DNA of 53,513 nt. Source: Planctomycetota bacterium. GTDB lineage: Bacteria > Planctomycetota > Phycisphaerae > SM23-33. The notes under the pieces are model-generated. The model made no database searches. It worked only from the letters and a program-made list of their open reading frames with translations, and had not been told where the DNA came from. The DNA is taken from positions 1 through 53,513 of the forward strand of contig JAKPKY010000248.1 in the NCBI GenBank assembly GCA_029553505.1, read 5' to 3'. A program made the translations under genes and the position numbers. Below, piece by piece: positions 1 to 7,601 of this stretch; position 1 is the first letter of the stretch, and every line of letters starts with the position of its first letter.

Positions 1-703
1 CGCCCAGGCGGCCGAACGCCTCGACGAGCAGGTCCACGCGCTTGTACGGAACGAGGCGCGAGACGCTCAAGTAGAAGTCCTCCTTGCGCTCGCCGAGGGC
101 GAAGCGCCCCACGTCCACCGGCGGGTGGATGACGCGCGCCTCGCGCCCGTAGGCGCGGCGGATCCGCTCGGCGACGAACCGCGAGTTGGCGGCGAAGGCC
201 GTCACGCGCGCCGCGGCGCGGAGGTCCCATCGGCGCAGGCGCTTCAGCAGCGCCCGGGCGGCGAGTCCACGCAGGCCCCTCGCCAGCCCGGCCTCGCCGA
301 GATACTCCTCCGGCATGGCCCATGCGTAGCGCATCGGCGTGTGGCAGTAGCACAGGTGCAACTGGTCGGGCCGCGTCCGCACACCCTTGGCGACGGCGTG
401 CGAGTTGGAGACCACCAGGTCGTAGCCGGACACGTCGAGGTGTTCGACGGCGCGGGGCATCAGCGGCAGGTACTTGCGGAAGTGCCGCCTGGCCAGGGGA
501 AGTTTCTGGATGAAACTGGTGCGGACGGTCCGCCCGCGGAGAAACGCCCGCCGGTCTGGTGGAAGGAAGTCCACGACGGCCAGCAGGTCCGCGTCGGGAA
601 GCACCCGGAGCATCTGCTCCAGGACCTTCTCCGAACCGGCGTAGGACTCCAGCCACTCGTGGACGACGGCGACGCGGAGGCCGGAATGGGAATCGTCACT
701 CAT
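1..703 (-). CDS. glycosyltransferase family 4 (partial, runs off left edge)
   Basis: This is the N-terminal 234 residues of a GT-B fold glycosyltransferase; the C-terminal half lies beyond the left edge. The N-terminus carries the family-4 signature HEWLESYAGSEKVLEQML. Near the left edge SRLVPYKRVDLLVEAF marks the start of the nucleotide-sugar-binding Glycos_transf_1 domain. The family transfers a sugar from an NDP-sugar to a glycan or lipid acceptor on the cytoplasmic side of the membrane. The start is the ATG at 703, which has no Shine-Dalgarno but has TAGAAT 7 nt upstream, so the transcript may be leaderless. Acceptor and sugar cannot be told. Confidence 0.88.
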   Translation of the reverse strand, partial: MSDDSHSGLRVAVVHEWLESYAGSEKVLEQMLRVLPDADLLAVVDFLPPDRRAFLRGRTVRTSFIQKLPLARRHFRKYLPLMPRAVEHLDVSGYDLVVSNSHAVAKGVRTRPDQLHLCYCHTPMRYAWAMPEEYLGEAGLARGLRGLAARALLKRLRRWDLRAAARVTAFAANSRFVAERIRRAYGREARVIHPPVDVGRFALGERKEDFYLSVSRLVPYKRVDLLVEAFGRLG

Positions 704-710
704 ACGGGGG

Positions 711-716
711 ATTCTA
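711..716 (-). promoter_or_regulatory. -10 element, candidate leaderless promoter of the left-edge glycosyltransferase
   Basis: On the minus strand TAGAAT ends 7 nt before the ATG at 703. No Shine-Dalgarno lies between. No convincing -35 was found. Confidence 0.4.
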
Positions 717-951
717 CCGGATCGGCAAGGTCTGGGAAAACCGGGAACTCGGAACTCGTAGCCGGTAGCCCGTAGCCGGTCTTTCAATCCACCCTTCGAC
801 TTCGCTCCCGTCGGTGTGAGGCCTCGGGATCGAAGACAGGGCGAGCAATCAGAAATCCAAAATTTCAAATCTCAAATTTCAGATTTCAGATTTAAAATCC
901 CTCCCACTCTCCACTACGCACTTCTTTCACAAATTCTTTTGGGAAAAAACG

Positions 952-979
952 TTGACGACCCGATAAGCAACCATAGGAT
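952..979 (+). promoter_or_regulatory. sigma70-like promoter upstream of PEP-CTERM gene
   Basis: TTGACG at 952-957, a 16-bp spacer and TAGGAT at 974-979. The predicted leader is about 150 nt. Confidence 0.4.
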
Positions 980-1138
980 GGTTCGTGAACGCCACGGCGG
1001 GTTCCGTGCAAGGACGCGGCAGTGAGGACGGGCCCGGCGTGCCCGTTGCTGCAATTGCTCGTTGCGAATGCTCGAAGTGCCGCTCGTTGCGACCGCTCGA
1101 TGTAAACAGCTCAGCTCGATTCAGAAAGCGAGGCAATC

Positions 1139-1825
1139 ATGTGCAAGTCGCTCGGATTTTCGTGCATTTTCGCGATGGTGGCATTCTGCGCCGGTGTGGC
1201 GACGGCCAGCCCGATCGTGGACGGAACGTTGGATGCGGCGAACTACGATTGGTCCCTGAGCGACACGCCCGGCGAGACGGCCTACACGGCGGGCCTGGAC
1301 ATTGACAAGGTGTATTTCGCCCAGACGGACAGCCTGGACCCCGCCGGCGCGTCGCGGTACCTCTGCTTGGACGTGATCGGTTCGCTGTTCGACACCAACG
1401 GCACGAGCCTCCGCCAGAAGCGCACGGGTGTCGTCCTGAGCTTCTACGACAGCGCGACGGACTACGACGCCAACGTGGAGATCGTCCTGACGATCAGCGA
1501 CCTCGGGTTGCTGGTGAATTACAGTTTCATCTCCGAGTGGGACCCGAACGAAAACGGCGGGCTGGGCGGGTACGTCGAGCAGGGATTCGACGGTTTCACG
1601 GCTGGCGTGGAATATGATTACGCCGTCGGCGAGGCGATGGAGTTGCGGCTGTCCCTCGGCGCGTTCCAGGTCTACGACGGGGACGACTTCCCCGGCTACG
1701 TGGTCGTGCACCTGGACGACGCGGGCTTGGACCCGGACGACGAACTGGAGGGGCATGTCCCCGAGCCGGTGACGCTGGCGATGCTGCTGGCGGGCACGCC
1801 GCTGCTGCTGCGTCGCAGGAAGTAA
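1139..1825 (+). CDS. PEP-CTERM sorting domain protein
   Basis: A 228-residue exported protein of unknown specific function. Residues 1-24 form a signal peptide (hydrophobic core CIFAMVAFCAGVATA). The C-terminus has the tripartite PEP-CTERM signal: a PEP motif at 208-210, a short hydrophobic helix and a terminal RRRK. Proteins with this signal are processed by an exosortase and reach the cell surface or exopolysaccharide in diderm bacteria. The middle is acidic, rich in D, G and Y, and matches no domain I recognise. A strong hairpin terminator follows the stop, so it is probably monocistronic. Confidence 0.88.
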   Translation: MCKSLGFSCIFAMVAFCAGVATASPIVDGTLDAANYDWSLSDTPGETAYTAGLDIDKVYFAQTDSLDPAGASRYLCLDVIGSLFDTNGTSLRQKRTGVVLSFYDSATDYDANVEIVLTISDLGLLVNYSFISEWDPNENGGLGGYVEQGFDGFTAGVEYDYAVGEAMELRLSLGAFQVYDGDDFPGYVVVHLDDAGLDPDDELEGHVPEPVTLAMLLAGTPLLLRRRK

Positions 1826-1855
1826 TCTTCCGCAGCCGGCAAAGGTGAAAATATC

Positions 1856-1889
1856 GGGGCCGGACTCGCAAAGGGTCCGGCCCCGTTTT
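1856..1889 (+). terminator. intrinsic terminator after PEP-CTERM gene
   Basis: A perfect 10-bp stem (GGGGCCGGAC at 1856-1865 with GTCCGGCCCC at 1875-1884) closes a 9-nt loop and is followed by GTTTTC. It lies between two convergent genes. Confidence 0.85.
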
Positions 1890-1910
1890 CTACGCTGGTT
1901 CGCGGGGGCG

Positions 1911-2663
1911 TCACTTCCTGCCGTTGGGACGGGAGTAGATTCGCGCGGGGAGTCCCGGGAGGGTTCCCTCGGCCGTGGGCTTCATGCTCTCCGGGCAGGG
2001 GCCACCCGCCTGTCGGCACTCGCGGGCCCGCTCGAGAATCTCCACCGTCTCGCGCAGGCTGTCGGTCACGTGGAACAGGCCCATGTCCCGCGGGTCGATC
2101 TTGCGGTAGCTGTTGTGGAGCATCTTGCGGTCCAGCCAGTCGGACAGGCCCTTCCAGAAACTCCGCCCGATGAGGATGACGGGAAACTGCTGCGCCTTTC
2201 CGGTCTGGATGAGCGTCATGGAGTTGAAGAACTCGTGCAGCGTGCCGAACCCGCCGGGGAAGCAGACGAACCCCCAGGCGTACTTGACGAACATCACCAG
2301 CCGGACGAAGAAGTAGCGGAAGTCCATCTGGATGTCCGCGTAGGGGTTGGCCTTCTGCTCGTGGGGCAGGGAGATGTTCAGCCCCACGCCGGTGCCGCCG
2401 ACGTCGTGGGCGCCGCGGTTGGCGGCCTCCATGATGCCCGGCCCGCCGCCGGTGATGATCGCGAAGTTCCGGTCGCAGAGCATCCGCGCGAGCTGGCGCG
2501 CCTTGCGGTAGTACGGATCGTTTCGAGGCGTCCGCGCCGAACCGAAGATGCTGACGGCGGGGCCCAGGCGGCTCATCGTCTCGAATCCCTCGACGAACTC
2601 GCTCATGATGCGGAAGACCCGCCAGGTGTCCTCGTTGAACTGCTCTTCGCTTCTCTTGGCCAT
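1911..2663 (-). CDS. LOG-family / TIGR00730 Rossmann-fold protein
   Basis: A 250-residue cytoplasmic protein of the LOG family, whose characterised members are cytokinin riboside 5'-monophosphate phosphoribohydrolases or act in nucleotide salvage. The diagnostic nucleotide-binding motifs are GGGPGIMEAAN at 72-82 and PGGFGTLHE at 136-144. Length and motif spacing fit the longer bacterial form. The start at 2663 has GGGAG five to seven nt upstream. It is convergent with the PEP-CTERM gene and stands alone. Its substrate in this organism is not known; the family assignment is firm. Confidence 0.93.
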   Translation of the reverse strand: MAKRSEEQFNEDTWRVFRIMSEFVEGFETMSRLGPAVSIFGSARTPRNDPYYRKARQLARMLCDRNFAIITGGGPGIMEAANRGAHDVGGTGVGLNISLPHEQKANPYADIQMDFRYFFVRLVMFVKYAWGFVCFPGGFGTLHEFFNSMTLIQTGKAQQFPVILIGRSFWKGLSDWLDRKMLHNSYRKIDPRDMGLFHVTDSLRETVEILERARECRQAGGPCPESMKPTAEGTLPGLPARIYSRPNGRK

Positions 2664-2755
2664 GTCGACTCCCGTTCGAGACTGTCTCTACGAATCATAT
2701 CGGAAGATGCGCGGTCAAAGAAGCACGGTTTTGCCGGCGGCGCGTCGGCAAAAGT

Positions 2756-2786
2756 TTGACAACCGCGTTCCGGTCGGGCCTAATCT
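2756..2786 (+). promoter_or_regulatory. promoter candidate upstream of lipoprotein gene
   Basis: A consensus TTGACA at 2756-2761 is separated by 19 bp from TAATCT at 2781-2786. The long spacer lowers confidence. The double hairpin at 2821-2900 would lie in the leader. Confidence 0.35.
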
Positions 2787-2820
2787 GGAATCCGGAAGTC
2801 CTTCATGGTTCATTTTGTGG

Positions 2821-2900
2821 GTGCCACGGCCAATCCCGATGTTGTGTATCGGGATTGACCGTGCGGACACCCTCAAGCAGACAGCGCTTGAGGGTGGCAC
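2821..2900. repeat. double-hairpin REP-like element (copy 1)
   Basis: Outer inverted arms GTGCCAC (2821-2827) and GTGGCAC (2894-2900) enclose two hairpins. The first pairs CAATCCCGAT (2831-2840) with ATCGGGATTG (2848-2857). The second pairs ACCCTCAAGC (2869-2878) with GCTTGAGGGT (2886-2895). The same layout recurs at 18861-18940 with different hairpin sequences. Confidence 0.8.
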
Positions 2901-2947
2901 CCACCTCACCATTTTGATTAGGAAGGATTCCCATGTGGAGGTGCGAC

Positions 2948-3787
2948 ATGGTTCGATGGATCGCATGCGGCATGCTGGCGGCGGTGGCGAGTGGGTGCGG
3001 CGGACAGTACATCCTGACGGTGCCCGACCAGGTGGCGCCGGCGGGCGGGGAAGCCGCCTGCGTCGTGCGCCTGCAACGGAACGACTTTTTCGTGCTCGCG
3101 CTGGCGGTCAAGAAGGCGGCGATGCGCTTCCAGGCCGGCGGCGGATCCGAGCGGGGCGCCTACACCGACGAGTTGGGATATGCCGGGGCGGCCGTCCCCG
3201 TTCCCGCCGCCGAAGGACGGTACGCCATGCGCGTCTCCCACATGGACCCCGAGGGCGAGGAGATCGTCGTCGAGGCGCCGGCGTACGTCTGGCCGGCTGA
3301 GGCGCCGATCGCGGTGGTGGACCTGGACTTCCTTCCCCACCGCAAAGGCAGGACCGCCGAGCAGGCCGCAGCCGCGCTCGGACAACTCGCCCAGGGAAAC
3401 CGCATCCTCTACTTCACGCGGCAATCCGTCCGACGGCACGCCGCGCTGCACAAGCAACTGGGCGAACTGGGGTATCCCCACGGCCCGATTTTGCTCTGGC
3501 AGCGGGAGCACTGGCACATCGTCCGCGAGGGCAAGTACAGGATTCCGCGCATGGTGGTGGAGTCGCGCCTGGTCAGCCAGTTGGCGTCACTGAAGCGGCA
3601 GTTCCCGCATCTCCACGCGGGCGTCTGCGGGACAGAACTGGCGGCGCGGGCCTTCGCGGCCGAGGGCCTGGACGTCGTGGTGGTGGGTTCGGAAAAGGTG
3701 ACGCTTCCGTCGGCCGGCGGAAACCCGCCGGCGCTCGTCCGCCGCGCGTCGTGGGCCGAGCTGGAGCAGAAGGGCCTGGACCGCTGA
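2948..3787 (+). CDS. lipoprotein with LNS2/HAD-like domain
   Basis: A 279-residue predicted lipoprotein. The signal peptide ends in a lipobox-like VASGC at residues 13-17. The C-terminal half resembles the LNS2 (lipin/Ned1/Smp2) branch of HAD-fold proteins: a VVDLDFLPHRKGRT segment sits where the catalytic DxDxT loop would be, followed by ILYFTRQS and a GPILLW strand. The usual second aspartate and threonine of DxDxT are not clear, so phosphatase activity is doubtful. I chose 2948 because GGAGGT precedes it at good spacing and the signal peptide starts there. A frame-compatible ATG also exists at 2933. Confidence 0.75.
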   Translation: MVRWIACGMLAAVASGCGGQYILTVPDQVAPAGGEAACVVRLQRNDFFVLALAVKKAAMRFQAGGGSERGAYTDELGYAGAAVPVPAAEGRYAMRVSHMDPEGEEIVVEAPAYVWPAEAPIAVVDLDFLPHRKGRTAEQAAAALGQLAQGNRILYFTRQSVRRHAALHKQLGELGYPHGPILLWQREHWHIVREGKYRIPRMVVESRLVSQLASLKRQFPHLHAGVCGTELAARAFAAEGLDVVVVGSEKVTLPSAGGNPPALVRRASWAELEQKGLDR

Positions 3788-3824
3788 CGCGGCGCTGGGT
3801 CTATCCGTTGGCGACGCCGCCCGC

Positions 3825-3830
3825 TACAAT
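3825..3830 (+). promoter_or_regulatory. -10 element, candidate leaderless promoter of waaF operon
   Basis: TACAAT ends 6 nt before the waaF ATG with no Shine-Dalgarno in between. The -35 region is weak (TATCCG at 17-bp spacing). Confidence 0.5.
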
Positions 3831-3836
3831 GCCTCC

Positions 3837-4913
3837 ATGCCTGATCCGGCGGACATCGCGATCTTCCTTCCGAACCCCGTGGGCGACGTGGTGATGGCCA
3901 CCCCCGCGCTGCGGGCGGTGCGCGAGCGTTTCGCCTCGGCGCGGATCACCTACGTCGGGCGGGCCAGCGCGCTGGCCGTGCTGGAAGGCACGACGTGGGC
4001 CGACGAAACGATTCTCTCGCGGTCCGATGGCCTGCGCGGCGCATTGGCGACCGCGCGACTGCTGCGGCAGCGCCGGCGCGACCTGGGCATCCTCCTGCCG
4101 AACAGTTTCCGCTGCGCCGCGATGTGCGCGTTGGCGCGGATCCGCCGCCGCGCGGGGTACGTCCGCGACGGTCGCGGCTGGCTGCTGACCGACCGCCTTC
4201 GCCCGGAACGCCTGCCCGACGGGCGGCGCAAGCCCGTCCCGCAGATCGACTATTACGCGCGCCTGGCTGAGTTCGTCGGCGCGCCCGTCCGGTCGCGCCG
4301 CATGGAGCTTCCGGTCACGGAGGCCGACGAGCGGGCGGCAGAAGCGCTGCTGGCCGAGGCGGGCATCGACCGGTCGCGCCCCGTCGTGATGCTCAATCCC
4401 GGCGCGGCGTTCGGCGTCAGCAAGATGTGGGACCCGGAGCGGTTCGCGGCGGTGGCCGACGCGCTCGTCGAGTCGCGCGGGGCGCAGATCGTCCTCAACG
4501 CCGCGCCGATGGACTTCGAGCGCCGCGTCGCCGAGCGCGTGCAGAAGGCCATGAACCACGCGCCGCTGCTGAGCTTCGCCCGGCGCGACAACACGCTCGG
4601 GCTGCTCAAGAGCCTCGTGCGACGCTGCGATTTGATGATCACCAACGACACGGGCCCGCGGCACTTCGCTGCCGCGTTCGGCATCGGCCTGGTGACGATC
4701 TTCGGCAGCACCGATCCGGTCTGGGCGCAGATCGACTGCCCGGGCGAGCGGACGATCCGCGTGGAACTGCCGTGCTCGCCGTGCCAGCGGAAACTCTGCC
4801 CCCAGCCGCCCGGGCCGCAGTACCACCAGTGCATGAGCGCCATTGGACCGGAGCGGGTGCTGCATGCCGCTTGCGAACTGCTGGACGAACGAGCGAAGGG
4901 GGGCGGCGCATGA
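3837..4913 (+). CDS. waaF: ADP-heptose:LPS heptosyltransferase (GT9)
   Basis: A 358-residue GT9 glycosyltransferase that adds heptose to the inner core of lipopolysaccharide on the cytoplasmic face. Family motifs are NPVGDVVMATPALRAVR (13-29), LNPGAAFGVSKMWDPERF (186-203) and the sugar-nucleotide site MITNDTGPRHFAAAFG (267-282), with STDP at 291-294. The length matches lipopolysaccharide heptosyltransferase II. It is the first gene of a four-gene operon in which each stop overlaps the next start by ATGA, ending in plsY. A heptose-containing core implies an outer membrane with LPS. Type II versus another GT9 member rests on overall resemblance only. Confidence 0.9.
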   Translation: MPDPADIAIFLPNPVGDVVMATPALRAVRERFASARITYVGRASALAVLEGTTWADETILSRSDGLRGALATARLLRQRRRDLGILLPNSFRCAAMCALARIRRRAGYVRDGRGWLLTDRLRPERLPDGRRKPVPQIDYYARLAEFVGAPVRSRRMELPVTEADERAAEALLAEAGIDRSRPVVMLNPGAAFGVSKMWDPERFAAVADALVESRGAQIVLNAAPMDFERRVAERVQKAMNHAPLLSFARRDNTLGLLKSLVRRCDLMITNDTGPRHFAAAFGIGLVTIFGSTDPVWAQIDCPGERTIRVELPCSPCQRKLCPQPPGPQYHQCMSAIGPERVLHAACELLDERAKGGGA

Positions 4914-5731
4914 CCTTCGCGTGCGACGAGGCATGGCGGGAGCCGTTGCGGCAGGCCGGGCTGGACAGCGTGGAGGGCGCCTTCGCTTTCGCAGCCGGTG
5001 CCGATTTGGACAAGCCCGGTCTGGGCAACCGGCGGCGCACCCGTTTGGAACTGGCCGACAGCCAGGGCCGGCGGCGGGAACTGATCCTCAAACGTTACGG
5101 CCCGGAGCCTTTGCGCGCCCGCCTGCGCCGCGCCTGGACGTACGGCCTATGTGGCGCAGCCGAGATCGAGTACCGCAACATCCGCCTCGTCGCGGCGCTG
5201 GGCATCGACACGATGCAGGCCGTCGCCTGGGGCGGCGAGAGCTGCCGCGGCGGCGGGCGGAGCTTCCTGCTGGCGACGGTCGTGCCCGGAGAGGCCCTGG
5301 AACGCTGCGGGCGGGAATTCCTCGCCGCCAGCCCCGAGCGCGCGGAGGAACTCACGGCGAAGCTGGCGGCGCTGGTCGCTCGTCTGCACGGCGCGGGGTA
5401 TGTCCACCGCGACCTGGGCGCCTGCCACGTGTTCCTCCACGTCGGCGACGTGGGGTTGGAGCTGAACCTGATCGACCTGGCCCGGGTGTTCGCGCCGTCG
5501 TCGTGGCGGATGTTCCGCTGGCGCGTCAAGGACCTGGCGCAACTGCTGCACTCGATGCCCAGCGAGTGGGTCGAGGCCCATTGGGAGGCGTTCCTGCGAC
5601 AATACCTGGCGCTGACGGGCGGCGGATCGCCGCGCCGCTACGCGCGGGCCGCGGCGTGCAAGGCCGCGTGGATCGCCCGTCACGAGGCCCGCAGGAAACG
5701 CAGACGGGAAGGACGGAACGCGAACGAATGA
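4910..5731 (+). CDS. lipopolysaccharide core kinase (InaA/WaaP-like)
   Basis: A 273-residue protein of the Kdo/WaaP (InaA) branch of the protein-kinase fold, which phosphorylates sugars of the LPS core at the inner membrane. Visible kinase elements are the ATP-binding lysine in LILKRY (K61), the catalytic loop HRDLGACHVFL (166-176; D168) and the metal-binding aspartate in LNLIDLARV (D189). The C-terminus is strongly basic, which could aid membrane contact. The start overlaps the waaF stop (ATGA), so translation is coupled to the heptosyltransferase, the expected functional partner. The exact phosphorylated sugar is unknown. Confidence 0.85.
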   Translation: MTFACDEAWREPLRQAGLDSVEGAFAFAAGADLDKPGLGNRRRTRLELADSQGRRRELILKRYGPEPLRARLRRAWTYGLCGAAEIEYRNIRLVAALGIDTMQAVAWGGESCRGGGRSFLLATVVPGEALERCGREFLAASPERAEELTAKLAALVARLHGAGYVHRDLGACHVFLHVGDVGLELNLIDLARVFAPSSWRMFRWRVKDLAQLLHSMPSEWVEAHWEAFLRQYLALTGGGSPRRYARAAACKAAWIARHEARRKRRREGRNANE

Positions 5732-6879
5732 GAATCGCCCTGGTCATCGAACGGTTCGACCCTTTGCGCGGCGGGCGGGAGAAGTCCACCGCACAGATCG
5801 CCTCGCGCCTGGCCGCGCGAGGCTGCGAGGTGACGGTCCTCTGCCAGGACGGGCAGGCGATGCACGGCGTGTCCGTCCGGGCGCTGGGGCAGGTGGGGCT
5901 GCTGCGGTCCAGCCGCCTGGACGCGTTCGTCCGCGCCGCGCGGCGCGAGATCGAGCGGGGGCAGTTCCGCGTCGCGCACGCCATGCTGCCCGTTCCGGGG
6001 GCGAACGTCTACCAGCCGCGGGGCGGCACCGTGCCGGCGCAGATCGCAGCGAGCGTCCGCCGGCGGGGGCCCCGGGGCGGCGCGCTGACGACGCTGACCG
6101 AACCGTTCAACCTCCATCGCCGCCGCATGGGCGAGCTGGAGCGGGCCGTCGTGGCCGACCCGCAGACGCTCTGCCTGGCCGTCAGCCAGATGGTCGCCCG
6201 GGAGTTCGAGGACCACTACGGGCGGACCGACGGCGTCCGCGTGATCTACAACGCCGCCGACGTGCCCGCCCCCGATTCGCCCGACCGCGCCGACTGGCGG
6301 CAGAAGCGCCGCTTCCAGCTTGGCGTCGGCGCGGGCGACCCGGTGTTCCTGATCGTGGCGCAGAACTTCGCCCTCAAGGGCGTGCTGGAGACGATCACCG
6401 CCTTCGCCGAGTTTTACCATGCGCACTACGGGCAGACCAACGCCCGCCTGGTGGTCGTCGGGCGCGACCTCGCCGAGGGCTACCATCGCATCGCGGGTCT
6501 GCGCGACGTGGGGCAGCAGGTGATCTTCGTGCCGCAGACCGACGAGGTGTTCCAGTGGTACGCCGCCGCCGACGCGGTGGTCCTTCCGACGTGGTACGAC
6601 CCGTGCAGCCGCGTGGTCCTGGAGGCCGTGCGCTGGGGAATCCCCTCCGTGACGACGATATTCAACGGGGCGGCCGAGGTACTCGCCGACGGCGCGGGCA
6701 TCGTCATCAGCTCGCCGGCCGACCGCAGGGCGCTCGTGGCGGCGCTGGAGGAACTGGCCGATCCCCGCCGCCGCGCGGAGCGGTCGGCCCGCTGCCCAAA
6801 GGCGGCCGAGGGACTGGGCGTGGACCGTCACGTGGACGAACTGCTTTCGGCGTACGAGGAGGCCGCGAGAGCGAGATGA
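5728..6879 (+). CDS. glycosyltransferase family 4
   Basis: A 383-residue GT-B glycosyltransferase. The N-terminus MRIALVIERFDPLRGGREKS is the typical GT4 opening. The C-terminal half carries the Glycos_transf_1 signature: FLIVAQNFALKG, then LVVVGRD, then ADAVVLPTWYDPCSRVVLEA with the conserved acidic/proline turn. It lies between an LPS-core kinase and plsY and overlaps both by ATGA, so it most likely extends the LPS core, as WaaG does. WaaG-type assignment is inference from context; donor sugar cannot be read from the sequence. Confidence 0.88.
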   Translation: MRIALVIERFDPLRGGREKSTAQIASRLAARGCEVTVLCQDGQAMHGVSVRALGQVGLLRSSRLDAFVRAARREIERGQFRVAHAMLPVPGANVYQPRGGTVPAQIAASVRRRGPRGGALTTLTEPFNLHRRRMGELERAVVADPQTLCLAVSQMVAREFEDHYGRTDGVRVIYNAADVPAPDSPDRADWRQKRRFQLGVGAGDPVFLIVAQNFALKGVLETITAFAEFYHAHYGQTNARLVVVGRDLAEGYHRIAGLRDVGQQVIFVPQTDEVFQWYAAADAVVLPTWYDPCSRVVLEAVRWGIPSVTTIFNGAAEVLADGAGIVISSPADRRALVAALEELADPRRRAERSARCPKAAEGLGVDRHVDELLSAYEEAARAR

Positions 6880-7565
6880 TCGAGAATCCGTGGATCCTTC
6901 TGGGCGCGTTTCCGCTGGCGGCGTATGGGATCGGTTCGACGCCGTTTGGGGTGATTCTCTCTCGCGCCCGCGGGGTGGACATCCGCAAGGCCGGCAGCGG
7001 AAACGTCGGGGCGACGAACGTCGGGCGCGTCCTGGGGCGGCGCTGGGGCTGGCTGTGCTTCGCCCTGGACGTTCTCAAGGGGTTCGCGCCGGCGCTGGCG
7101 GTCTCGTTCCTGGCTGGCTGCGACGCCGGCGGCCCGACGACGCTCCAGCAGGCGGCTTGGCTGGCGGTGGGGGCGGGGGCAATTCTCGGGCACGTGCTGA
7201 GCTTCTGGCTGGGATTCCGCGGGGGCAAGGGCGTGGCGACGGCGTTGGGGGTCGTCCTGGGGCTCTACCCCTACTTCACCTTCGCCGGGCTGGCGGCGCT
7301 GGGCGTCTGGATCGCCGTGACCCTCGCCAGCCGTTACGTCTCGCTGGGGAGCATCGTCGCAGCGGGGGCGTTTCTGGCGTTCTTCGTCGGCTTCAACTGG
7401 GCGTTCTGGGGCCTGTCGCCCGCGCGTCTCTGGCCGCTGGTGGTCTTCTGCGCGGTCATCGTCGCGCTGATCCTGTTCCGACACCGCACGAACATCTCCC
7501 GCCTGTTGGCCGGAACCGAAAACAAGATCGGCGCGGCGAAGAAACAAACAAAAACCCCCGCTTGA
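6876..7565 (+). CDS. plsY: acyl-phosphate:glycerol-3-phosphate acyltransferase PlsY
   Basis: A 229-residue polytopic inner-membrane enzyme that acylates glycerol-3-phosphate from acyl-phosphate, the first step of phospholipid synthesis. All three catalytic loops are recognisable: SGNVGATNVGR near residue 46, GHVLSFWLGFRGGKGVAT near 107, and FRHRTNISRLLAGTENK near 201. Five hydrophobic segments are seen, as expected. The start overlaps the preceding stop (ATGA). The stop codon at 7563-7565 begins in the loop of the hairpin at 7555-7574, so the terminator for the opposite-strand gene overlaps this coding end. Confidence 0.96.
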   Translation: MIENPWILLGAFPLAAYGIGSTPFGVILSRARGVDIRKAGSGNVGATNVGRVLGRRWGWLCFALDVLKGFAPALAVSFLAGCDAGGPTTLQQAAWLAVGAGAILGHVLSFWLGFRGGKGVATALGVVLGLYPYFTFAGLAALGVWIAVTLASRYVSLGSIVAAGAFLAFFVGFNWAFWGLSPARLWPLVVFCAVIVALILFRHRTNISRLLAGTENKIGAAKKQTKTPA

Positions 7566-7574
7566 CAGCGGGGG
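7545..7574 (-). terminator. intrinsic terminator of the 7602-10235 gene
   Basis: CCCCCGCT (7555-7562) pairs with AGCGGGGG (7567-7574) around a 4-nt loop. Read on the minus strand it is followed by TTTTTGTTTGTTT. The plus-strand side lacks a T-tract, so it mainly serves the minus-strand gene. Confidence 0.85.
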
Positions 7575-7601
7575 CTTGTTGAAAACCGTCTTTCGCGATT
7601 C

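Larger units (their letters stand above)
704..1138. other. 435-bp intergenic region with low-complexity repeats
   Basis: No gene is supported here. At 726-780 there are alternating GGGAACTCGGAACTC and GTAGCCGGTAGCCCG motifs. At 848-900 a run of AATTTCAAATCTC and AGATTTCAGATTT motifs makes an island of low GC. The right part (952-979) holds a promoter candidate for the PEP-CTERM gene. The stretch 1045-1110 repeats GCTCGTTGCGA-like words. Confidence 0.5.
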
